NCBI GenBank assembly: GCA_021205255.1 | Contig: JAJPXW010000075.1 | Span: 1-12,278 of the forward strand | Direction of reading: 5' to 3' | Length of the DNA: 12,278 nt | Source of the DNA: Burkholderiales bacterium | GTDB taxonomy: Bacteria > Pseudomonadota > Gammaproteobacteria > Burkholderiales > Burkholderiaceae_F | Shown: piece by piece, positions 7,271 to 12,278 of the stretch | Numbering within the stretch: the stretch's first letter is position 1 | Layout of the letters: each line of letters opens with the position of its first letter | Translations under genes and position numbers: made by a program | Notes under the pieces: generated by a model | The model's database searches: none | Seen by the model: only the letters and a program-made list of their open reading frames with translations | Told to the model about the DNA's origin: nothing

Positions 7271-7284
7271 TTGATTTAAATCAA
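7271..7284. promoter_or_regulatory. Perfect FNR/Anr-type box upstream of the lipoprotein gene
   Basis: TTGATTTAAATCAA fits the FNR consensus TTGAT-N4-ATCAA at every fixed base and is a perfect palindrome. FNR-family regulators bind such sites when oxygen is low. The centre is 38 bases before the ATG at 7316. A site activating from -41.5 would start transcription just inside the gene, so repression of an overlapping promoter is the easier reading. An isolated match in AT-rich DNA can also be chance. Confidence 0.5.
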
Positions 7285-7315
7285 AGAGGCATACGCCTAC
7301 TTCACGAGGTTAATA

Positions 7316-7861
7316 ATGGTTTCTACAAGGCTTGTTGTATTAGTGGCCTTTGTCGCCGCGTTGGGTGGATGCCAAGCAACGGGAGAACAATATAGAGCGA
7401 ATGTATATGGTGCAAATCAAGTAAACCAAGCTCAGGAAGTACAAACTGTCGACATTATTGCTCTGCAACCAGCAAAAATCGTTGTTAACAATCAGGAATA
7501 CAGAGCGGTTAACCAGGGTGTAGGAGCAGTTATAGGAGCTATTCTTGGTGGCGTCATAGGAGGCTTTATCGATAGACATGGACCGGCTGGAGCTACAGTA
7601 GGTGCTCTTGCGGGAGCAGGCTTAGGAGCTGGTACCGCTAGCTATGCTTCACCAGCAACAAGAATGGTCAAAGGTGTCCAAATTACTTTTAGAGTCGGAG
7701 AAAGAACTTTCAATTCCGCCCAAGTGGGTGAAGTTTGCGAATATCGCCTAGGTCCGGCGATTATGACTTCAACGAGTCCAACTAGCACAAGAATCCAGCC
7801 CAATAATTCTTATGGCTGCGGGGAGGGAGGAACTGAACCTCCACCAGAAGAAAATTTCTAG
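7316..7861 (+). CDS. SlyB-like outer-membrane lipoprotein with glycine zipper
   Basis: The 181-residue product starts with a lipoprotein signal peptide. Its lipobox LGGC places the lipidated cysteine at C19. The region at residues 30-56 (VYGANQVNQAQEVQTV, then LQPAKI) resembles the start of mature SlyB/17-kDa-antigen proteins. Residues 68-107 form a glycine zipper of Gly at roughly four-residue spacing (GVGAVIGAILGGVIGG, later GALAGAGLGAG) able to pack two membrane helices. A short beta-rich end follows, then a Pro/Glu tail. Such proteins sit in the outer membrane and support envelope integrity; the precise role here is not shown. GAGG at 7306-7309 lies 6 bases before the ATG. The FNR-type box is just upstream, and the IS right end is about 195 bases upstream. 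The gene ends with TAG and converges on the mla operon. Confidence 0.82.
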   Translation: MVSTRLVVLVAFVAALGGCQATGEQYRANVYGANQVNQAQEVQTVDIIALQPAKIVVNNQEYRAVNQGVGAVIGAILGGVIGGFIDRHGPAGATVGALAGAGLGAGTASYASPATRMVKGVQITFRVGERTFNSAQVGEVCEYRLGPAIMTSTSPTSTRIQPNNSYGCGEGGTEPPPEENF

Positions 7862-7905
7862 AGAGCTTAATCAATAGGCCTGACTTTATATCGTGCCCCC
7901 ATATC

Positions 7906-7934
7906 GAAAAAGCTGGAACTTCTACCTCCAGCTT
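7906..7934 (-). terminator. Intrinsic terminator of the mla operon
   Basis: A perfect 8-bp stem (aagctgga at 7910-7917, tccagctt at 7927-7934) has a 9-base loop. On the minus strand the stem is followed by a run of five T (7911-7907), partly within the stem. It begins 29 bases after the mlaB stop. On the plus strand the same hairpin follows the lipoprotein gene by 48 bases, with only a weak CTTCTCT tail, so it may work both ways. Confidence 0.75.
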
Positions 7935-7963
7935 CTCTGTGCGTAGTCTTAATTTCCCTCTAC

Positions 7964-8236
7964 TTATCTATTCGCAATTGAGACATCTAAGAAATGTCTA
8001 ATCCGGTAAAGATCCGCTAATTTCCAGAACGTTTCGGGCACGTTTATCAACTGCAGTTGGTTGCCTTCGGATTGTGCGACTCTAACCCAATTTAAAGCTG
8101 CTGCAATCGCCGAACTATCAAACTCTTCGATAGCAGATAAATCAACGATGTAATCATGGCTAGTAATGGCCGTTTTAACTTCCTTGTCTACGGCCATTAC
8201 GTTCCGGGAATTAAGTTCGGTGTGCTGAACTATCAC
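7964..8236 (-). CDS. mlaB: MlaB, STAS-domain subunit of the Mla phospholipid transporter
   Basis: MlaB is a small cytoplasmic STAS protein that binds the ATPase MlaF and stabilises the MlaFEDB complex. The 90 residues match the family size. The STAS core reads YIVDLSAIEEFDSSAIAAAL (residues 29-48), the equivalent of DLSxVxxVDTGGLALLL in E. coli, followed by a helix and LQLINVPETFWKLADLY. The start is a GTG at 8236 that overlaps the mlaC stop by four bases (GTGA), which suggests coupled translation. The upstream ribosome site is weak. An in-frame ATG exists at codon 14, but starting there would shorten the first strand. The gene ends with TAA and closes the operon before a terminator. Confidence 0.88.
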   Translation of the reverse strand: MIVQHTELNSRNVMAVDKEVKTAITSHDYIVDLSAIEEFDSSAIAAALNWVRVAQSEGNQLQLINVPETFWKLADLYRIRHFLDVSIANR

Positions 8237-8853
8237 TTGTTATTGTCCGCAATCCTTTCTTTTAATGAATTGATCAGGCCATTAATCCCTTTGTTGGTAA
8301 TAACAGAAGCGAATTGGCTACGGTAGTTTTCAACCATCCAAACTCCACTAATACTTACATCGAAGACTTTCCATTGACCATGGTTATCCTTAAGGAATCT
8401 CCAGTCGAATTGAATTGGATCTTTGCCTGGTGCTTTAAGGATGGTTCGAATCAAAACGATTTTCTCGTCTGGGTTAACTTTGTTGTTCCCTAAGGACACA
8501 GTGTATGCGCCTGCTTCTTTTACAGCGCCAGAATACACAACGATCAGAAGTTGTCGGAAAAGCTCTAAAAGTTCCTTTTTCTGTTCAGGCGTGGCCGATT
8601 TCCAGCCAGGACCAACTGCCATTCTCGTCATCCTTGGAAAATCGCAGTATGGCATGATAAAATTATCAACGAGTTGGTTCAATCCTTTTGGATCACCTTT
8701 TTTAAGTTGAGGATTGGTCCTAATTTCTTTAAGGACATCATTAGTCGCTTTTTCAATGATTACATCTGGTGAACTGGTCAGATCGACTGCATAGGAAGTA
8801 CCACCAAATGCCAGAGTTAGGCAAGCCAATAAAGTGAATAAAAATCCTTTCAC
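8233..8853 (-). CDS. mlaC: MlaC, periplasmic phospholipid-binding protein
   Basis: MlaC ferries phospholipids across the periplasm between the MlaA complex in the outer membrane and MlaFEDB in the inner membrane. The 206-residue product has a Sec signal peptide with likely cleavage after SYA (residue 22). The rest follows the Tol/Ttg2-type fold: VIIEKATNDVLKEI, then LVDNFIMPYCDFPRMTRMAVG, a helical ATPEQKKELLELFRQLL segment, and strands ending in WRFLKDNHGQWKVFDVSISG and MVENYRSQFASVI. The start is GTG at 8853, preceded by a strong AGGAG 8 bases upstream, and overlaps the mlaA stop as GTGA. It ends with TGA. Identification from motifs and position is firm. Confidence 0.93.
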   Translation of the reverse strand: MKGFLFTLLACLTLAFGGTSYAVDLTSSPDVIIEKATNDVLKEIRTNPQLKKGDPKGLNQLVDNFIMPYCDFPRMTRMAVGPGWKSATPEQKKELLELFRQLLIVVYSGAVKEAGAYTVSLGNNKVNPDEKIVLIRTILKAPGKDPIQFDWRFLKDNHGQWKVFDVSISGVWMVENYRSQFASVITNKGINGLINSLKERIADNNK

Positions 8854-9644
8854 TCTTTTTTCTCCTTTTTTATAAGTTCCGCATCTTCTGCTTCATCTTC
8901 GTAGTCAAGTGGATTCAAGAGAAGATCTTGAGGGGTCAAGATCGTAATGCCCTCTTCTTCCTGAATCACACTTTGTCTGTTTTGCAGATATGCGTTACGT
9001 GTTGCGATATAGGGATCGACAGTGTGCTGTAGCAAATCCGTTACCGGCAACAATTGAGCCCTGATAGTGACGAATTTCACGCCCCACCAAGGCCACGTAA
9101 ACCATGCTTCTCCTATGTAAGTATTTGGATCCAAGGCAACTTCTGGAATCATTCCTAGGCCATCTCTTAGCGTTGACGGACCAAGAATAGGAATAATGAT
9201 ATAAGGACCGTTAGGAATTCCCCAAACTCTTAATGTCTCTCCGAAGTCGGTTTCTTTTCTCGGAATATCGACTTTAGCTGCCACATCGAAGAATCCACCG
9301 ACTCCAACAGTTGAATTGATCACGAGCCTAAATAGAGAAAGAATTCCCTGTTCAACTTTGCCTTGAAGAGAGCTGTTAACCGCATTGGCTGGCTCCATCG
9401 TATTGCGGAATATTCCGCGAATTCCAATCCGAACTGGTTCAGGAGCAATAAACTCATAGCCTTTAGCCAAAGGTCTGAAAATTACTTTATCAAAGCCTTG
9501 ATTTAGACCAAACGTCCATCGGTTCACAGGCTCCCATGGGTCTCTTGGGTCTCCTCCTTGTTCCGTTGGTATCTGAGCACACCCTGTTACCGCCAATGCA
9601 CCGGCCAGAAGAGTAGAGGTTAAAGCAATCTTGGACTTCTTCAT
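8850..9644 (-). CDS. mlaA: MlaA (VacJ), outer-membrane lipoprotein of the Mla pathway
   Basis: MlaA forms a ring with a pore in the inner leaflet of the outer membrane and removes mislocalised phospholipids from the outer leaflet, passing them to MlaC. The 264 residues begin with a lipoprotein signal ending VTGC, so C22 is lipidated. The family hallmark DPWEPVNRWTFGLNQGFD follows, then RNTMEPANAVNSSLQGK, FRLVINSTVGVGGFFDVA and GPYIIIPILGPSTLRDG. The C-terminal tail is acidic and then lysine-rich (EDEAEDAELIKKEKKE). Having mlaA inside the operon, between mlaD and mlaC, contrasts with E. coli, where it is elsewhere, and fits betaproteobacteria. The ATG overlaps the mlaD stop (TAATG). Confidence 0.95.
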   Translation of the reverse strand: MKKSKIALTSTLLAGALAVTGCAQIPTEQGGDPRDPWEPVNRWTFGLNQGFDKVIFRPLAKGYEFIAPEPVRIGIRGIFRNTMEPANAVNSSLQGKVEQGILSLFRLVINSTVGVGGFFDVAAKVDIPRKETDFGETLRVWGIPNGPYIIIPILGPSTLRDGLGMIPEVALDPNTYIGEAWFTWPWWGVKFVTIRAQLLPVTDLLQHTVDPYIATRNAYLQNRQSVIQEEEGITILTPQDLLLNPLDYEDEAEDAELIKKEKKE

Positions 9645-10132
9645 TATTTAGATTCTTGTTCTGAAGTTTTGCTATTTGCTTCGGCCGTATTAAAGAGGAA
9701 TTGGCTAATTAAGTTTTCTAAGACTACGGCACTTTGTGTGATCAGAATTTGCGAACCATCCTGTAGATTCTCTTCGTCTGCCCCTGGCGATAGACCGATA
9801 TATTGCTCACCTAATAGACCACTTGTAAGGATCTTGGCAGAGGTATCTGTAGGAAACTCATATTGACTATCGATGGCTAATATGACCCTAGCTTCGTACT
9901 TTACGTTATCGTACGCAACGCTTTTGACTCTTCCAACGGTGACTCCTGCACTCTTAATAGGAGCCCGTACTTTGAGTCCACCGATATTATCGAAATAAGC
10001 TTTTACTTCATAAGTTTTAGAAGTGGAAAACGAACTTAAGTTAGCTGACTGCAATGCTAGAAATAGGAGTGCGACAGCTCCGGCTAGAATAAAAAGGCCG
10101 GCAAGGAAATTTACTTTTTTATTGCTCTGCAT
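9644..10132 (-). CDS. mlaD: MlaD, MCE-domain lipid-binding subunit
   Basis: MlaD is anchored in the inner membrane and forms a hexameric ring in the periplasm that binds phospholipid and sits on MlaE. The 162 residues show one membrane anchor (about 8-28), one MCE domain (about 40-116) with YFDNIGGLKVRAPIKSAGV and the G-x-V-x-V-G turn, and LTSGLLGEQYIGLSPG near its end. A C-terminal helix, TQSAVVLENLISQFLFN (132-148), matches the pore-lining segment of the family, followed by a short polar tail. The ATG at 10132 is 11 bases after the mlaE stop. If mlaE translation ends early, mlaD must rely on its own ribosome site, which is weak by eye. Confidence 0.94.
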   Translation of the reverse strand: MQSNKKVNFLAGLFILAGAVALLFLALQSANLSSFSTSKTYEVKAYFDNIGGLKVRAPIKSAGVTVGRVKSVAYDNVKYEARVILAIDSQYEFPTDTSAKILTSGLLGEQYIGLSPGADEENLQDGSQILITQSAVVLENLISQFLFNTAEANSKTSEQESK

Positions 10133-10143
10133 TGGACACTAAC

Positions 10144-10932
10144 TCAAGAACTAGTAAACATAATAGCCGTTAGAACAAAATCTAATCCTAATATGACTAA
10201 AGAGGATATAACGACTGTTTTTGTTGTGGCTCCGGAGACTCCTTCGGGAGTGGGCTTTGCGGCAAAACCTTCATAAAGAGCAATGAGACCCACAGCAATA
10301 CCGAAGATAAAGGCTTTAATTAGGCCGTTCCCAATATCGCTATCAATTTCCACGCCTGATTGCATCTGCGACCAAAAAGATCCATTGTCTAAACCGATTA
10401 ATGGAACCGCAACTATCCAACCACCAATAATGCCTACTGCCGAAAATAGAGTCGAAAGCACAGGCATGGAAATAATCGAAGCAAGAAATCGGGGTTCCAA
10501 TACTCTGCGGATAGGATCGACTCCCATCATTTCCATAGCGGCTAGTTGTTCACCGGCATTCATTAAGCCAATTTCCGCTGTAAGCGAGGTTCCTGCACGT
10601 CCAGCAAAAAGCAGTGCAGTGACCACTGGTCCCAATTCACGAAGCAAGGAAAGAGCCACCATAATTCCAACTGCTTCTTCACTTCCATATCTTGATAAAA
10701 CATAGTCACCTTGAAGTGCAAGCACGAATCCAACGAAGAGTCAACTTACGAGAATAATGACTAATGAATAATTACCAACAAAAACAATCTGCTTAATTGT
10801 TAAAGGATATAAACGGAAGCCAGCACCGAAATTTGTAAACATTCTCAGAGAGAACATTCCAAACTGACCCAAGTCTAGAATCAGTTTGATAGCAAGAGCT
10901 CCTAGCCTTTCAATCGAGTTTCGGAGATTCAT
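10144..10932 (-). pseudogene. mlaE: MlaE permease gene interrupted by an in-frame TGA
   Basis: MlaE is the membrane permease of the Mla ABC transporter, and the full frame would give 262 residues, the normal size. The first 63 codons (10932-10744) end VGNYSLVIILVS, then TGA at 10743-10741, then without any frame change LFVGFVLALQGDYVLSRYG and the whole remainder. The family has VSG(V/L)FxG here, so TGA stands for a glycine codon (GGA to TGA is one base). Downstream, LLRELGPVVTALLFAGRAG, TAEIGLM, EQLAAMEMMGVDPIRR and the final GLDFVLTAIMF are all intact, so the event is recent or tolerated. A GTG at 10725-10723 could restart translation to give 193 residues without the first helices. The ATG overlaps the mlaF stop (ATGA) with AGGA upstream; the gene ends with TGA. 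Base error, nonsense mutation and read-through cannot be told apart here. Confidence 0.9.
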
Positions 10933-11735
10933 GATTTCATTCCTAGCTCAGTTGAAAGGGCAGCGGCGGGGTAGTGGAATTTAACTGGTCCGTCTGGCAA
11001 TCCTTTAAGGAACTGTACGATAAATGGATCAGTACTCTGCATTAGCTCTTGGGGTGTGCCTTTAGCTGCTACTTGTCCGCTTGAGATGATGTAAACATAG
11101 TCGGCAATCTCAAACGTTTCTTGGACATCGTGAGTAACTATCAAGCTAGTCGAACCAAGAGCATCGTTTAACTTTTTTATTAGCTGGGAAGTGACACCCA
11201 TCGATATAGGATCTAGGCCAGCAAAAGGCTCATCGTACATGACAAGCATTGGATCCAAAGCCACGGCTCTTGCTAATGCAATTCTTCTACTCATTCCTCC
11301 TGAGACTTCTGAAGGATAAAGATTGGCAGCTCCTCTAAGCCCCACTGCATCTAGTTTAAGAAGTACAAGATTTCGAATTATTTCTTCGGATAAATTTGTA
11401 TGCTCACGCAAAGGAAAGGCAACATTTTCGAAAACCGTCAGGTCAGTGAACAATGCACCAAATTGGAAGAGCATTCCCATGTTTCTACGAAGTTCATAGA
11501 GACTCTTTTTGTCAGAAACGTCAAGCCTCGTCCCACCGATAGTGATAGTTCCTGTCTGTGGAGCAAGAAGTCCCCCAATGAGTTTAAGGAGGGTTGTTTT
11601 ACCCATTCCTGATGCACCCATTATTGCTGTAATAGAACCAGCCTTGAAGGAAAGATCCACATTGTCCAGAATTTCTCTATCGCCGTAGGCAAAGGATAGA
11701 TCTCTGATTTCGACTAGATTGCCGTTTTGCTTCAT
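10929..11735 (-). CDS. mlaF: MlaF, ATPase of the Mla phospholipid transporter
   Basis: MlaF is the cytoplasmic ATPase that pairs as a dimer beneath MlaE and powers lipid movement. The 268 residues show Walker A GASGMGKT (40-47), the Q-loop glutamine Q91, the signature VSGGM (144-148), Walker B LVMYDE (164-169), the D-loop GLDP and the switch histidine H202 in VTHD. The C-terminal FLKGLPDGPVKFHYPA resembles the MlaF extension that clasps its partner subunit. The start is set at the ATG at 11735 because GGAG lies 4 bases before it and the length then matches E. coli. The frame stays open to 11852, but those 39 residues are unlike the family. First gene of the operon; its TGA stop overlaps mlaE. 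Confidence 0.95.
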   Translation of the reverse strand: MKQNGNLVEIRDLSFAYGDREILDNVDLSFKAGSITAIMGASGMGKTTLLKLIGGLLAPQTGTITIGGTRLDVSDKKSLYELRRNMGMLFQFGALFTDLTVFENVAFPLREHTNLSEEIIRNLVLLKLDAVGLRGAANLYPSEVSGGMSRRIALARAVALDPMLVMYDEPFAGLDPISMGVTSQLIKKLNDALGSTSLIVTHDVQETFEIADYVYIISSGQVAAKGTPQELMQSTDPFIVQFLKGLPDGPVKFHYPAAALSTELGMKS

Positions 11736-11781
11736 GAAACTCCATACAAAAACGAGACTGAAGTATTCAGAACCGCAATGG

Positions 11782-11790
11782 ATTATGCCA
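11782..11790 (-). promoter_or_regulatory. Candidate extended -10 promoter of mlaFEDACB
   Basis: On the minus strand the sequence reads TGGCATAAT, a TGn extension plus CATAAT (one base from TATAAT). It lies 46 bases before the mlaF ATG, giving a leader of about 40 bases. No good -35 is seen at 17 bases, which extended -10 promoters can tolerate. Confidence 0.4.
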
Positions 11791-11927
11791 TACAGATAGG
11801 AAGATAAAGGAAGGTGAAAGTGCAATGTATTTAGTGTAGATAGCCCTTTCAAAGATTTTTCTTTCTTGAATTGGTTGTCCCGAAGGAGAAGACGGATAGG
11901 GATATAAAGCTAACTGGTAATGATTTT

Positions 11928-11990
11928 GCGGCGGCTGCTTCCCCAGCCCGGAACCTTGGGTTCGGTGTCGACCAGCTCCATTGCGCCGTC
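11928..11990. other. GC-rich island with nested pairing, function unknown
   Basis: About 60 bases of markedly higher GC lie in AT-rich surroundings. On the minus strand an outer CGGCG (11988-11984) can pair with CGCCG (11933-11929). An inner hairpin pairs CCGAACC with GGTTCCGG around a three-base loop (11965-11948, one bulged base). It could be a small structured RNA, an mRNA leader element or a relic of transferred DNA. No Rfam-type consensus is recognised. Confidence 0.3.
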
Positions 11991-12179
11991 GGAACTTATT
12001 GCATTCCTTTCTCTCTGATACTAAGTAATTGGACAGATAAATCTAACGGTAGCGAGAAAAATAGTATGCCATTTCCTTAGAAGTTATCTAGAAAGTGCAC
12101 GAGGCTGTACAGGAATTAGCACTGCGCGTCCAGATTTACGTTACTAACCGAGCGACTTCCGAGCTACGTAGGACTTTGA

Positions 12180-12278
12180 CTAGTCCATTGAATTCATAGG
12201 GATAGCCAAGAAGTTTAAGACGACTTTGTCTCCATTACTTGGAAGGTTTACGTTTGGCTCAGTGGATGTCTCTGGGAC
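12180..12278 (-). CDS. Possible 3' end of a gene entering from the right edge
   Basis: From the window edge, 32 codons are open on the minus strand before TAG at 12182-12180. The translation ends GDKVVLNFLAIPMNSMD. It would lie upstream of mlaF on the same strand. I do not recognise it, and a plus-strand frame over the same bases is also open, so chance is likely. Confidence 0.18.
   Translation of the reverse strand, partial: VPETSTEPNVNLPSNGDKVVLNFLAIPMNSMD

Larger units (their letters stand above)
11736..12278. other. Upstream region of the mla operon, no confident gene
   Basis: This stretch contains the candidate mla promoter close to mlaF, a GC-rich island at 11928-11990 that can fold, and at the far right a short open frame on the minus strand. 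A plus-strand frame opens from a TTG at 11871 for 69 codons, but it has no family resemblance. I see no tRNA, rRNA or riboswitch that I can defend. Confidence 0.5.

Noticed and set aside
10741..10743. UGA recoded as glycine (alternative genetic code)
   Set aside because: mlaF, mlaE, mlaA and mlaC all end with TGA, three of them within ATGA or GTGA overlaps with the next gene, so UGA works as a stop here.
10720..10750. Frameshift in mlaE
   Set aside because: The codons before and after the TGA are in the same frame (10741 and 10723 differ by 18), and the protein resumes at the very next codon.
11736..11852. Longer N-terminus for mlaF
   Set aside because: The extra 39 residues are unlike MlaF, while the ATG at 11735 has GGAG upstream and gives the family length.
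11928..11960. Signal recognition particle RNA (minus strand GGGGAAGCAGCC) or tRNA T-arm (plus strand GGTTCG...CCAGCTCCA)
   Set aside because: The resemblance is limited to short words. The SRP tip sequence is not reproduced, and the T-loop and its stem do not form properly; no cloverleaf can be built.

Overview
The window looks like chromosome from a low- to mid-GC Gram-negative bacterium. It is probably a betaproteobacterium of the Burkholderiales, perhaps near the gut genera of the Sutterellaceae. That placement is inference. It rests on the operon order mlaF-E-D-A-C-B with the lipoprotein gene mlaA inside the operon, on an enterobacterial-style BcsA, on a perfect FNR-type box and on the composition. 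No rRNA or tRNA is present to confirm it.

Layout from left to right: an AT-rich leader (1-486); hemB on the plus strand (487-1494), encoding a Mg-type porphobilinogen synthase of the haem pathway; bcsA on the minus strand (4255-1607), converging on hemB and with no bcsB beside it; a 480-base bcsA upstream region; a complete insertion sequence (4736-7120) with 29-bp inverted repeats, a 6-bp target duplication and one 730-residue DDE transposase; a SlyB-like glycine-zipper lipoprotein gene on the plus strand (7316-7861); an intrinsic terminator; and the minus-strand phospholipid-transport operon mlaFEDACB (11735 down to 7964). The last ~540 bases hold the probable mla promoter, an unexplained GC-rich island and possibly the end of another gene.

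The Mla proteins form one machine. MlaA is the outer-membrane lipoprotein, MlaC the periplasmic lipid carrier, and MlaF-MlaE-MlaD-MlaB the inner-membrane ABC complex. Five of the six genes look intact. mlaE carries an in-frame TGA at codon 64 where the family has a conserved glycine, although the rest of the gene is fully preserved. This is the most striking single observation. It may be a recent nonsense mutation, a leaky-stop arrangement or a base error. UGA recoding is unlikely because four neighbouring stops in the same operon are TGA.

Other points of interest: the insertion sequence has an unusually long transposase with an Asn/Glu/Cys-rich insert, and a 30-bp perfect palindrome at its promoter repeats a 9-bp motif also found in both terminal repeats. 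The PilZ domain of BcsA has lost part of the cyclic-di-GMP signature. A perfect 18-bp palindrome lies just in front of bcsA, and an FNR-type box lies in front of the lipoprotein gene.
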